Shown in pieces: positions 1 through 10,699 of a stretch of DNA of 64,000 nucleotides. The notes below the pieces were generated by a model. It ran no database searches, had not been told where the DNA came from, and saw only the letters and a list, made by a program, of their open reading frames with translations. Origin of the DNA: Musa acuminata AAA Group. Its lineage: Eukaryota > Streptophyta > Magnoliopsida > Zingiberales > Musaceae. The stretch's first letter is position 1; every line of letters starts with the position of its first letter. The stretch is taken from assembly GCF_036884655.1 (NCBI RefSeq), contig NC_088347.1, positions 18,656,001 through 18,720,000 on the forward strand, given 5' to 3'. The translations under genes and the position numbers were made by a program.

Positions 1-218
1 CGCTTGCACATGTGCCGGCTGCTGCAGGCACAACACTTGCACATGCACCGACGCTTTGCTGCCTGCCTGCGGCTACACGCACGTAGATCAGGGGTAGCAA
101 CTGTTGCTGCCCTTCCTTGCTTTTGCGTCAATGATTTTGACGTCAAAAGTTTCTCCAAAACACAACATACGCAGTTCAAAACTAATCTATCATACGAACA
201 ACCTAGCTCTGATACCAC
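1..218 (-). mobile_element. Internal leader of copia element A, cut by the window edge
   Basis: On the minus strand this is the sequence just inside a 5' LTR. Positions 206-217 are the complement of the standard plant copia primer-binding site (TGGTATCAGAGC, tRNA-iMet), one base from the LTR end at 219. The part nearest the window edge is GC-rich and CAG/CTG-like, resembling the GC-rich leader of copia D. No gag is reached before the edge. The orientation follows directly from the PBS; the element type (Ty1/copia) is inferred from the PBS and from LTR similarity to element B, which has copia pol. Confidence 0.7.
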
Positions 219-1457
219 TGTTGGAAAATCTTGGGGGCGACATCACATGTGCAGCGAAAGAACAAAAAATAAAATCCTATATTCCCAAAGAGATGTTCGT
301 TATCGTGCGAAGATTGGTGTACAAAAATCCGTGAAACATAAAACTGTGTATAGAGTAGATTGTGTTACTTGGGGAAATCGTATATCCTTGAATCCTTACA
401 GATCTCTAGGAGAGGGTGAAGGAGGTCAAGCATCCTCCTCTCTAGCGATGATCCACACAAAAGGGCTGCGACGATGCCTACCATATGTGTGTGACCCTCT
501 AAACCCAATATCGATCTGGTCGTGAGTCATACCTGTCAGAACTCCTTCTGGCTTAGTGAATTATTATCTCTATAATAATTCACTCGACTCATCAATTGCG
601 GACATACTAGGCCACTACGCTGTAATCCCCAAATGATACAAGATAATCCAATCTATTGGACCTATCTATTCTCAGTTACTATGTACCTATAGTCTCTCAT
701 CCATCTAATATCCTAGAGACCGTATACTGGGTATGGTACTGACAGACCCATACGATTTCTACTAGAGTCTCGCTCTAATCGGATTCTCTTGGAGAACTTT
801 TTCTCTCTTAATCTAAATGACCCTGGCTAGGGATTTGTTTAAGTAAGAACAAATAGAATATTCCTCTCATGAGGTCAAGAGTGGATGATCCTTTATCAAC
901 ACTCAATAGCCCTTGTAAGGTCGACTACCACTCTAAATGACTGGTTGTACTAGATTTGGGATATCCAAACCTATAAGTTCAGAATCAAAGAATGGAGTAC
1001 TCATACAAGACATCTTTGGTGTCTCAAGTCTAAGGACCAAATACACTACTAGGACTACGAAATCGCTGTCTAACAATAAGACATCATCAACTATCCAGTA
1101 TTCTATAAGCAAATCAATTAGTGAACTCATTCTCCAATGAGCACATGTACTATATCCCTAGTGTCCCCACATGAGCAGCTATGAGACCAACTGCATCCAT
1201 CATATGGACGGGTATACAACACACTAGTCTATCCAGTTATCTTGATGTCCCTCTCGAGTAACCTATGACCGGGATTATATAGGATCTGTGTTTAAAGGTG
1301 AATCAGTCTCATTATCGTGATAAATGTATATATATACATATATGCAATAGTCAATATAAAGTGATAAATGTCAAAATATAATAAGCAAAAAAAATCTATG
1401 TCAAGTCACACGTGTTATTACTCACATGATTGGCTTGTTGGGCACTTATGACTAGCA
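219..1457 (-). repeat. 5' LTR of copia element A, internally deleted
   Basis: The LTR runs TG...CA on the minus strand (1457 down to 219) and is followed by a PBS. It aligns in reverse orientation with the LTR of element B (2926-2968 plus 8399-9930), including the shared ends TGCTAGTCATA and the tract near 933-1130. It is about 335 bp shorter than B. The missing part corresponds to 9371-9710 of B, which holds B's TATA box, so this copy lacks the core promoter. The 5 bp outside its right end are GATAC; the partner site lies outside the window. Confidence 0.8.
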
Positions 1458-2925
1458 GATACACCCGAGGGTATTATATCCATCGTTTGCAAGTGGATCT
1501 TTAAAAAGAAGATCGGAATAGATGGAAAGGTAGAAACCTATAAAGCAAGGCTAGTGACTAAGGAGTATCATCAAAGACAATGTGTTGACTATGACGAAAC
1601 CTTCTCACCCATAGTCATGCTAAAATCCATCCGAATTCTATTGGCTATTGCAGTATATGATTACGAGATTTGGCAGATGAATGTGAAAATTGTGCTCCTC
1701 AATGGCAACCTTGAGGAGGAGGTGTATGTAATACAACTTCAAATATTCATGTCCAAGGACTACCCAAATAAGATGTATAGTTTGCTTAGGTCCATTTATG
1801 GACTAAAGCAAGCTTCCCGAAGTTGGAACATAAGATTTGATAAGGCAATTAGATCTTATGACTTCGTTAAAACAAAGATGAGCCTTGTGTATACAGAAAG
1901 GTAAGTGGGAGCATTATCACCTTCTTAGTATTATATGTGGATGACATCTTGATTATTGGGAATGATGTAGGAATGTTATCCATAGTAAAGGCTTGGTTAT
2001 CTAGACACTTCTCCATGAAGGATTTAGGAGAAGCATCTTATATCTTGGGGATTCAGTTATATAGAGATAGATCTAAGAGGATGCTTAGCTTGTCCCAATC
2101 TAGGTACATAGATATCATTGTCAAAAGATTTGGCATGAAAATTTTCAAGAGATGTCTCATACCGAGGAGACATGGGATATCACTTTCTAGGAGTATGTCC
2201 CTAAAGACTCCTGAAGAAAGTGCGAACATGGATAGGATACCATATGCCTCAGCGATAGGGTCTTTCATGTATGTCATGCTATGTACCAGCCCGATATAGT
2301 GCATGCTCTGAGTATCACAAGCAGGTATCAAGCGGATCCAAGCTTAGAGTACTAGAAAGTAGTAAAGTATATCCTTAAGTACTTATGAAGGACTAATGAT
2401 CTTTTACTAGTGTATGGAGATAGTAGCCTCAGGGTTGAAGGTTACACGGGCTCGAGTTTCCAATCTGATGTCGATAATAGTAAGTCGAATTTGGGGTATA
2501 TGTACACCTTCAATGGAGGAGTAGTATGCTAGAAGAGTTCTAAGTAAGATACTACTACTAACTCGACTAAAGAGGTAGAGTACATTGCTGTAGCAGAGGC
2601 AATAAAGGAGGGAGTCTCGATGACGAAGTTCATCATATATTTGGGATTTGTGCTGAGCAGCAATAAGCCAATTCTCTTATATTATAATAACAACGAGGTG
2701 ATTGCTCAAATGAGGGAACCCAGGTCTCATCAGAAGTATTCTGAGGAGGTTTCACCTGATCAGAGAGATCGTGACCCGAGGAGATGTAGTAGTGGAAAGA
2801 GTTTCATCCGAAGACAACATCGCAGATCCATTGACAAAACCGTTGTCTCAAATTATCTTTGAGCGTCATAGGGGTTTGATAGGGATCATACACATAAGCG
2901 ATTGACTTTAGGTCAAGTGGGAGAT
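1458..2925 (+). pseudogene. Copia element B pol remnant (reverse transcriptase-RNase H)
   Basis: The fragment begins at the first conserved RT motif (CKWIFKKK near 1493) and continues through DETFSPI, IYGLKQASR and YVDDILI (around 1930-1945) to a full RNase H region (TKEVEYIAVAEA near 2565-2612) and the C-terminal tail. The frame shifts between 1904 and 1937, and stops occur in the RNase H part, so it is not functional. Gag, protease and integrase are absent upstream because the inverted LTR A abuts it at 1457. Inference: A inserted into B's pol gene, or a rearrangement joined them. A polypurine tract (GTCAAGTGGGAGA) ends at 2925, immediately before the LTR. Confidence 0.85.
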
Positions 2926-2968
2926 TGCTAGTCATAGGTGCCTTGTAAGCCAATCACATGAGTGATGA
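2926..2968 (+). repeat. Left stub of copia B 3' LTR
   Basis: The first 43 bp of the 3' LTR of element B start TGCTAGTCATAGG directly after the polypurine tract. The sequence matches the 5' end of LTR A read on the minus strand. It is interrupted at 2969 by element G1 and resumes at 8399. Confidence 0.8.
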
Positions 2969-3658
2969 TGTTACGGTAAGTAACTTTTTTAGCCGTGGCC
3001 TCGGGACCGACGCGGCTTGGTTCTGGGGTCCGGATCTCGGGGATCTCGGGCGCAGCTCTTCGGGGTCTCCCGTCGGCCTAGCACCGTGCTTCGGGTCGGT
3101 GGCTCGGGTCGGGAGGTCGGGTCGGCGGTTCGGGTCGGGAGACAGTTCCGCCGCAGCTTCAGGAAGTGGCAACACCGTCTCGCACCTGCACATAGGTCGG
3201 GCCGGGAGCTCGGCCCGACCCCTCCGACGATCAAGTTAGAGAAAGATGTGGAGGGGATTGTGGATGAGGCAGAAGAAGAGCCTCTGAGTGTTTTGTGTCT
3301 GAATGAGTTCCTCAAATGTGTTCGGAGTGTCTCCCCTCTATTCGTTTAGAACTCGGGGGTATTTATAGATGAGCTTTGATGTTACCTGACGTGCCCGCTT
3401 GCAGTGGCAGGACAATACCTCACGTGGCGTCTGACATGGCCACTAGGGTCGCGTGGAGAACCGGGTTGCCGCAGGGTATGGGCGAGCCTCGGTCGGTGTG
3501 CTCCTGTGCCTCGACCGAGCTCACGGGGTCAAAGCTGAGGTGATCGGCTGAGGGCTGGTGACGTCGGCAAATGTCAAGTCTGCGTCAATGCTTGCCTCCT
3601 CGGGCAGTGTGTCTACCTGGCGTGCTGACGTGGCGCGTTGCCATTTTTACCCTTATCA
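2969..3658 (-). repeat. 3' LTR of G1
   Basis: The LTR begins TGTTACGG and ends CTTATCA on the plus strand. The complement of a TATA box (TATTTATAG) lies at about 3360-3368, so transcription would run leftward on the minus strand. It is identical in length to the partner LTR at 7709-8398. Confidence 0.9.
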
Positions 3659-3671
3659 TATTCCCCCCCCG
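3659..3671 (-). other. Polypurine tract of G1
   Basis: The plus strand reads TATTCCCCCCCCG, so the minus strand is a G-rich polypurine run ending next to the LTR. This is the expected second-strand primer and fixes the element as minus-oriented. Confidence 0.75.
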
Positions 3672-3769
3672 AAAGGAGCTATGCGTCGGTTGTCACGCCG
3701 TGGGAGTCCGATGCATGGCTTCTGTCTCCAGGTAGGTTGGCCGTGCGGACGCAGTTTCGGGGAGATCGG

Positions 3770-5268
3770 GGCCGAGGGCCGAGGAGCAAAACGCAGGCGG
3801 GGTGACCGCACAGGTGTGATCTCGGGGGCGTAAAGCCGAGGGCCGAGGAGCACAATGCAAGCGGGGTGACCGCGCATGTGTGATCTCGGGATGGCGTAGA
3901 GCCGAGGGTCGAGGAGCACTATGCAAGCGGGGTGACCGCGCATGTGTGATCTCGGGATGGCGTAGAGCCGAGGGCCGAGGAGCACAATGCAAGCGGGGTG
4001 ACCGCGCATGTGTGATCTCGGGATGGCGTAGAGCCGAGGGCCGAGGAGCACAATGCAAGCGGGGTGACCGCGCATGTGTGATCTCGGGAGGCGTAAAGCC
4101 GAGGGCCGAGGAGCACAATGCAAGCGGGGTGACCGCGCATGTGTGATCTCGGGATGGCGTAAAGCCGAGGGCCAAGGAGCACAATGCAAGCGGGGTGACC
4201 GCGCATGTGTGATCTCGGGATGGCGTAGAGCCGAGGGCCGAGGAGCACAATGCAAGCGGGGTGACCGCGCATGTGTGATCTCGGGAGGCGTAAAGCCGAG
4301 GGCCGAGGAGCACAATGCAAGCGGGGTGACAGCGCATGTGTGATCTCGGGATGACGTAAAGCCGAGGGCCGAGGAGCACAATGCAAACGAGGTGATCGCG
4401 CATGTGTGGTCTCGGGATGGCGTAGAGCCGAGGGCCGAGGAGCACAATGCAAGCGGGGTGACCGCGCATGTGTGGTCTCGGGATGGCGTAGAGCCGAGGG
4501 CCGAGGAGCACAATGCAAGTGGGGTGACCGCGCATGTGTGATCTTGGGATGGCGTAGAGCCGAGGGCCGAGGAGCACAATGCAAGCGGGGTGACCGCGCA
4601 TGTGTGATCTCGGGAGGCGTAAAGCCGAGGGCCGAGGAGCACAATGCAAGCGGGGTGACCGCGCATGTGTGATCTCGGGATGGCGTAAAGCCGAGGGCCG
4701 AGGAGCACAATGCAAGCGGGGTGACCGCGCATGTGTGGTCTCGGGATGGCGCAGAGCCGAGGGCCGAGGAGCACAACGCAGGCGGGGTGACCGCGCAGGT
4801 GTGTCTCGGGGTGGCGTAAAGCCGAAGGCCGAGGAGCACAACGCAGGCAGGGTGACCGCGCAGGTGTGTCCGGGATGGCGTAAAGCCGAAGGCCGAGGAG
4901 CACTATGCAAGCGGGGTGACCGCGCATGTGTGATCTCGGGATGGCGTAGAGCCGAGGGCCGAGGAGCACAATGCAAGCGGGTTGACCGCGCATATGTGAT
5001 CTCGGGATGGCGTAGAGCCGAGGGCCAAGGAGCACAATGCAAGCGGGGTGACCGCGCATGTGTGATCTCGGGAGGCGTAAAGCCGAGGGTCGAGGAGCAC
5101 AATGCAAGCGGGGTGACCGCGCATGTGTGATCTCGGGATGGCGTAAAGCCGAGGGCCGAGGAGCACAATGCAAGCGGGGTGACCGCGCATGTGTGGTCTC
5201 GGGATGGCGCAGAGCCGAGGGCCGAGGAGCACAACGCAGGCGGGGTGACCGCGCAGGTGTTTCTCGGG
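3770..5268. repeat. 66-bp GC-rich tandem array inside G1
   Basis: About 23 head-to-tail copies of a 64-66 bp unit are present. The recognisable core is GCCGAGGGCCGAGGAGCAC followed by AATGCAAGCGGGGTGACCGC and a GTGTGATCTCGGGATGGCGTA segment. Two variants alternate irregularly: GGGATGGCGTAGA (66 bp) and GGGAGGCGTAAA (64 bp). Copies are nearly identical, which points to recent expansion. Long reading frames across it on the minus strand arise because the unit is often a multiple of three without stops; they are not supported as genes. It lies between gag and the polypurine tract, where Tat-lineage gypsy elements often carry tandem repeats. Confidence 0.9.
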
Positions 5269-6490
5269 GGGTATGGAGCCGAGGGACACGACGCAGGCGA
5301 GCTGGCGGCGCTGGTCTGTCTCGGGAACATGGAACCAAGGAGCACGACGCAGGCGGGGTGACCGCGCAGGCGTGGTCGCGAGGGCCATGCGACCGAGTAG
5401 CACGACGCAGGCAGGCAGGACGCGAGGACGTGGATTCGGGCACCATGCGGCCGAGGGGGCCTCAGGCATTATGCGACCGAGGTTGTGGGCTCGACAAGAA
5501 TGGAGTCGAGGCATTCGGCGCAGGCAGACTGCGGCCGAGGGAGGTAACCCAGGTGGATAGGGACGAGGGGTTCGACGGGGGCAGGCTGGCCGCGCAGGCG
5601 TGTCTCGGGGGGTATGGAGCCGAGGGACACGACGCAGGCGAGCTTGCGGCGCTGGTCTGTCTCGGGAACATGGAGCCAAGGAGCACGACGCAGGCGGGGT
5701 GACCGCGCAGGCGTGGTCGCGAGGGCCATGCGACCGAGTATCATGACGCAGGCAGGCAGGACGCGAGGACGTGGATTCGGGCACCATGCGGCTGAGGTAC
5801 ACGACAGGCGGTCGGGCCTCGCCGAGGTGGATCTCGGCAACGGTTGGCCGAGGTGCTTAGTGCAGGCATGCTGCGACCGAGGGACACCGTTCAGGTGGGC
5901 AGGCCGCGATGAGGTGGGATTTCGATAGAGAGTCGCCGAGGTGCTCGGTGCAGGCAGGCTGGCCAAATAAGCGTGTCTCGGGGGGTATGGAGCCGAGGGA
6001 CACGACGCAGGTGGCCTGGCGGCGCTGGTCTGTCTCGGGAACATGGAGCCAAGGAGCACGACGCAGGCGGGGTGACCGCGCAGGCGTGGTTGCGAGGGCC
6101 ATGCGACCGAGTAGCACGATCAGGCGGTCAGGACGCGAGGACGCGGCCTCGGGCACCACGCGGCCGAGGAACACGACAGGCGATTTGGCCGCGCCGAGGT
6201 GGTTCTTGGCAACGAGCGGCAGAGGTGCTCGGTGCAGGCAGGCCGCGACCGAGGGGCGAGACCCTAATGGGTAAGCCGCCCTAAGATGGACTCGGCAGTG
6301 AATATGGCCGAGGAGCTCGGTGCAGGCAAGCTGCGACCGAGGGACACCGCTCAGGCGCGCAAGCCGCGCTGAGGTAGACTCGGCGCAAGCAGGTGGCGGC
6401 CGAGTGACACCGCTCAGGCGGCCGGGCCGGTCTGAAGGGAACTCGGCAGTGTGTGGCCGAGAGGTGCGAATGCAAAAAGGAGTTGGGTTA
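5268..6490. repeat. Higher-order GC-rich repeats of G1
   Basis: Units of roughly 340-370 bp start near 5262, 5598 and 5970, each opening with CTCGGGGGGTATGGAGCCGA. They pass through CGGGAACATGGA and CATGCGACCGAGTA blocks. They share the GCCGAGG...CACGACGCAGG core with the 66-bp array, so both arise from one ancestral motif. Copies become more divergent towards gag. Confidence 0.75.
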
Positions 6491-6621
6491 GGCCGAAGCT
6501 AACCGTGAGCCGAGAGGCGATCAGGGAAACATGTAGCCTTCGCTTGGGAGAAACTGAGGAAGAGGCTAGATTCCTGGCGCGAGGATTACACCGGATAGCA
6601 AACGTGGGTGCTTGACCGCTG

Positions 6622-7683
6622 CTACGGGGCCCATCGCCCAGAGTCGTTCCTCTTTCTTGCGGTCGCCCAAGCTTCCGCCTTGATGTACCGATTGGCTCGC
6701 TGGAGCATATCTGGTATTGTGGTGGGGAGTCGCTCTACGAGGGACCAACAGAGTCTGGAAGGTCGCAAGCCCACCATGAACGCCTGCACCAACAAAGAGG
6801 GGTGAGTGTCCGGTAAGCTCCGGATTTGCGTAGTAAAGCGATCCACGAAGCATGAGAGGGGCTCGTCCTCTCTTTGTTTGAGTCCGAGGAGTAGTGCCGC
6901 GGAGTGCCTCGGCTGGGCATGGGCTGCGAAGTGGAGCTCGAAGTCCTTGGCGAGTTGGCCGAAGGAACTGATTGTTCCGGTCTTCAGGCCGGCGTACCAC
7001 GTGCGGGCTGGACCCCTCAGGGTTGTGGGAAACGCCCTGCACATTAAAGCGTCAGACGTTCCATGCAGCGCCAATTGGGCACGGAAAGCGACGACATGAT
7101 CTGCTGGGTCAGTGGCGCCGTCGTATGAGTCCAGAGAAGGGAGCTGGAAGTTCGGGGGAACGACGTGATCTTGTATCTATGGTGCGAATGGAGAACCTCG
7201 GTGTGTGTCCACGCCGGGCTCTCCCTCTGAGTTGCGAAGCTCCTTCTCCAGCTCGTCGAGCCGCTGACTAAGAAGACATAACTGGGCTCGCAGGGAGTCT
7301 GTTGATTCCGGAGACAGCACCTCGGGCTCCAGTCCGTCGTTCGGGTTTGTCCTCGCTGGATCCTCGAGTGGGGTCGGTCTAGCCCGAGGGGAAGTGGAAG
7401 ACTCCGGAAGCATCATGTGGGCCCAAGCGGGCGGCTCTCGTTGCCGCAGCGGTTGAGTCATAAGCGGGGGTGACGGTTGAGAGACGAGCGGGATGATGGT
7501 TTGCACCATATCCGTTAGAGCTCGGACTTGTCGAGCGAGGTCGTGAAAAGCCTCGGACGACACCGGCGAGGGGACGCACGGAGCGCCCTCGGGCGGAGAC
7601 AGATCTGGATTGTCCACTGAATGCCAGCCGTGTTCAGGGGTCGCGGGGAGGTTGTCAGGGTCAGCCTGAGGATCCCTCGACAT
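6622..7683 (-). pseudogene. G1 gag (retrotransposon gag, gypsy/Tat-like), one nonsense codon
   Basis: Read on the minus strand from ATG at 7683, the frame runs about 353 codons to 6622 with a single in-frame stop near 7176. The N-terminal half is proline-rich with a short coiled-coil-like stretch (LCLLSQRLDELEKEL). The C-terminal half is the gypsy gag domain: [29 protein letters not shown] and a [15 protein letters not shown] segment. The homologous G2 gag has a glutamate codon at the stop position. Gag would form the particle that packages RNA; no protease or pol follows. With just one stop it is the best-preserved retroelement gene in the window. Confidence 0.8.
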
Positions 7684-7689
7684 TCGGGC

Positions 7690-7708
7690 CCTCCTTCTAG
7701 CGCCAATC
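7690..7708 (-). other. Primer-binding site of G1
   Basis: On the minus strand the bases next to the 5' LTR read GATTGGCGCTAGAAGGAGG. This resembles primer sites used by many plant gypsy elements and differs from the tRNA-iMet sites of the copia elements here. The same site, with one change, sits at 24182-24201 in G2. Confidence 0.7.
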
Positions 7709-8398
7709 TGTTACGGTAAGTAATTTTTTTAGCCGTGGCCTCGGGGCCGACGCGGCTTGGTTCTGGGGTCCGGATGTCGGGGATCTCGGGCGCAGCTCTT
7801 CGGGGTCTCCCGTCGGCCTAGCACCGTGCTTCGGGTCGGTGGCTCGGGTCGGGAGGTCGGGTCGGCGGTTCAGGTCGGGAGACAGTTCCGCCGTAGCTTC
7901 AGGAAGTGGCAACACCGTCTCGCACCCGCACACAGGTCGGGCCAGGAGCTCGGCCCGACCCCTCCGACGATCAAGTTAGAGAAAGATGTGGAGGGGATTG
8001 TGGATGAGGCAGAAGAAGAGCCTCTGAGTGTTTTGTGTCTGAATGAGTTCCTCAAATGTGTTCGGAGTGTCTCCCCTCTATTCGTTTAGAACTCGGGGGT
8101 ATTTATAGATGAGCTTTGATGTTACCTGACGTGCCCGCTTGCAGGGGCAGGACAATACCTCATGTGGCGTCTGACATGGCCACTGGGGTCGCATGGAGAA
8201 CCGGGTTGCCGCAGGGTATGGGCGAGCCTCGGTCGGTGTGCTCCTGTGCCTCGGCCGAGCGCACGGGGTCAAAGCTGAGGTGATCGGCTGAGGGCTGGTG
8301 ACGTCGGCAAATGTCGAGTCTGCGTCAATGCTTGCCTCCTCGGGCAGTGTGTCTACCTGGCGTGCTGACGTGGCGCGTTGCCATTTTTACCCTTATCA
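7709..8398 (-). repeat. 5' LTR of G1
   Basis: This LTR is 690 bp, the same length as its partner, with about 2% substitutions counted by eye, most of them transitions. It would carry the promoter for the leftward G1 transcript. Confidence 0.9.
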
Positions 8399-9930
8399 CG
8401 TGTAACTTGACACACGGTCTTATTGCTCATTATATTATTTGACATTTATCACTTTATATTGGTTATTGCATATATGTATATATATATTGTAATGTCTATG
8501 GATATATGCAATGAGAATCGGATCATGATGAGATCACGATACTGAAACTGATTCACCTATAAACACAGATCCTAAATAATCTCGGTCATAGGTTACTCGA
8601 GAGGGAGATCGAGATAACCGAACAGACTAGTGTGTTGTATACCCGTCTATATGATGGATGTAGCTAGTCTCATAGCTGCTCATGTGGGGACACTAGGGAT
8701 ACAATACAAGTGTTCATTGAAGAATGAGTTTACTAATTTATCCGCTTACGAAATGCTGGATTGTTGATGATGCCTTATTGTCAGACAATGATTTTATAGT
8801 CTCAGTGGTATTTCTGGTACTTAGACTTGAGACATCAAGGATGTCCTGTATAAGTACTTCATTCTTTGATATCGAACTTATAGGTCTGGAGGTTTCAGAT
8901 TTAGCACAATCGATTATCTAGAGTGGTGGCCAACCTTACGAGGATTATTGAGTGCCGATAGAGGATTATTCACTCTCGGTATCATGAGAGGAATATCACA
9001 TGTATTTTTGCTTAAATAAATCCCTAACTATGGTCATTCAGATTGAGAGAGAAAGAGTTCTCTGGGAGAATCCGATTAGAGCGAGACTCGAGTAGAAACC
9101 ATATGGGTATGACAGTACCATTCCCGATATACGGTCTCTAGGATATTAGATGGATAAGGGACTATAGGTATATGGTAACTGAGGACAGACATATCTAATA
9201 GATTGGATTCCTGTGTATCGTCTAGGGGCTACGGCGTAGTGGCCTAGTACGTATGTAATCGATGGGTCGAGTGAATTATTAAGATAATAATTCACTGAGC
9301 TAAGAGTTCTAGCAGATATGACTCACGGCCAGCTCGATATTGGACCTAGAGGTCACACACATATGGTAGGCATTGCGATGAGTAGAGGTTCAAATATAAG
9401 ATATCCGCTGAAACCCCTATCTTATTAGATATCCAATAAACCCATGAATTATTGGATCATATAGATGAGATCAAATAAGAGCCAATGAGAGACTATTGGA
9501 TAGAGATCCACTAATCTAAGAGGCTTAGGTAGTTGGATAAAGATCCAATACCTAATATGACAAGATCCATTATGGTTAAGTTGATAGGAGACCTCTATAA
9601 ATAGGAGGGAACCAATGGTTCATAGGCTAGAGAGCCTCTTTGGGTTGCCATCTCGTATTCTTCTCCCATTCTCCCCCTCAAATAGTAGGCCTGGGGTTTT
9701 GAGGAGTATCATTGTAGCCCTACTGTGTGAATCACTGCTAGAGAATAGGATGCTTGACCTCCTTCACCCTCTCCTAGATATTTGTAAGGATTTATACGAT
9801 CTTCCTAGGTAACACAATCTTTAATATATACGGTTTTAAGTTTTGTAGTTTTTGTGCACTAATCTTCGCACGATGACAAACACATCAATGAAAAATTTGA
9901 ATGTGATGTCGCCCCCTAAATTTTTCTACA
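8399..9930 (+). repeat. Main part of copia B 3' LTR
   Basis: The LTR interrupted at 2968 continues here and ends in TTTTTCTACA at 9930. Without G1 the LTR is about 1575 bp. A TATA box (TATAAATA) sits at 9596-9603, followed by a likely transcript start region. The match to LTR A in the opposite orientation is continuous except for the 9371-9710 segment missing in A. Confidence 0.8.
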
Positions 9931-10570
9931 GTTTAGGCGGTGGAACCACCGGTAGTTAATGTTGTCAAGTGATGGTACCACCCTATCAAGCGGTGGTACC
10001 GCTAGAGCCCAGTCTCCGAGGCTTTATTAGGCGGTGGTACCGTCTAGTGTCAGTCTGCATGTGGTAGTATCGCCTAGTACTAGCGGTGGTACTGCCCAAT
10101 ACTAACGGTGGTACCGCCAATACCCCGGAAACCCAGGATGAAATACTTTTTTGGCTTCATTTTTTAAGTCATTGGAGCCTATAAATACCTCATTATTTCC
10201 TGCATAAAAGAGCACGAAAGTGTGAACAAAAGTCTTAAGATTTTGGATTATAAAAGTGCTAAGTATCCTAATCCTTTTTTAGCTTTATAATCATTCTAAG
10301 AGAGGCGTGAGGCTTATCCTAAACTTATGAAAAGGAAAAAGAGTTATAAGAGGGTAGTTGATCTTTGTCCATTGAATGAAAACCATTAGTGTATGTTGGT
10401 AGCCTCAACAGAAGAGGAATCAGGAGTGAACGTAGGTCATAACGACCAAACCACTATAAATTTAGTATGCACTCTTTTTCTTCTCTTTATTACTATTGTT
10501 CTCTGTTTTAATTACTTATTACATTTACTTCAAGTGAAGCACTTTTGATATCATTTCCGAAACGGGTTTC
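9931..10570 (+). repeat. Truncated LTR (L3) of a further copia-like family, plus orientation
   Basis: It starts abruptly where LTR B ends. It contains several copies of a GGCGGTGGTACCGCC-like motif (9935-10125), a TATA box (CCTATAAATACC, about 10170-10182) and an R/U5-like region with the GGAGTGAACGTAGGTCATAACGACC-type block near 10425 (the reverse of which occurs in the two minus-oriented LTRs at 10571 and 30450). It is split by the solo LTR at 10571 and probably continues after 12936. No coding sequence is seen. Confidence 0.6.
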
Positions 10571-10699
10571 TGTTAGGATCGAGAGCACTAAGAGGGGGGG
10601 GGTGAATTAGTGCAGCGGAAATCTTACAGCGATTAAAAAACGAAGGCTGCGTTCGTTCAAAAACTATTATGATGCAAAAGCAAATTCTCAGTTTGTAAC

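Larger units (their letters stand above)
2969..8398 (-). mobile_element. G1: complete non-autonomous gag-only gypsy-type LTR retrotransposon (TR-GAG-like)
   Basis: The element is 5430 bp, bounded by two 690-bp direct LTRs (2969-3658 and 7709-8398) that differ at about 15 positions by eye. Orientation is minus. The polypurine tract lies beside the left LTR (complement of the C-run at 3662-3671), and a PBS reading TTGGCGCTAGAAGGAGGG lies beside the right LTR (about 7690-7706). Its interior holds one gag gene and about 2.7 kb of GC-rich tandem repeats. No protease, RT, RNase H or integrase is recognisable. Gag-only elements of this kind (TR-GAG) are known in plants and depend on autonomous partners. 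No matching 5-bp target duplication is visible (GATGA left, CGTGT right). Confidence 0.85.

Noticed and set aside
3770..5268. CRISPR-like array
   Set aside because: Units are contiguous without unique spacers, the genome is a plant, and no cas genes exist.
3656..5446. 596-codon and 550-codon open frames on the minus strand
   Set aside because: They run across the 66-bp array in more than one frame, have a repetitive Arg/Pro/His/Ala composition and match no family. Openness is explained by a stop-free unit whose length is a multiple of three.
219..9930. One element with inverted LTRs at 219-1457 and 2926-9930
   Set aside because: The PBS beside LTR A points left, away from B's pol, so A is a 5' LTR of a separate minus-strand element and B's LTR is a 3' LTR with its own polypurine tract.
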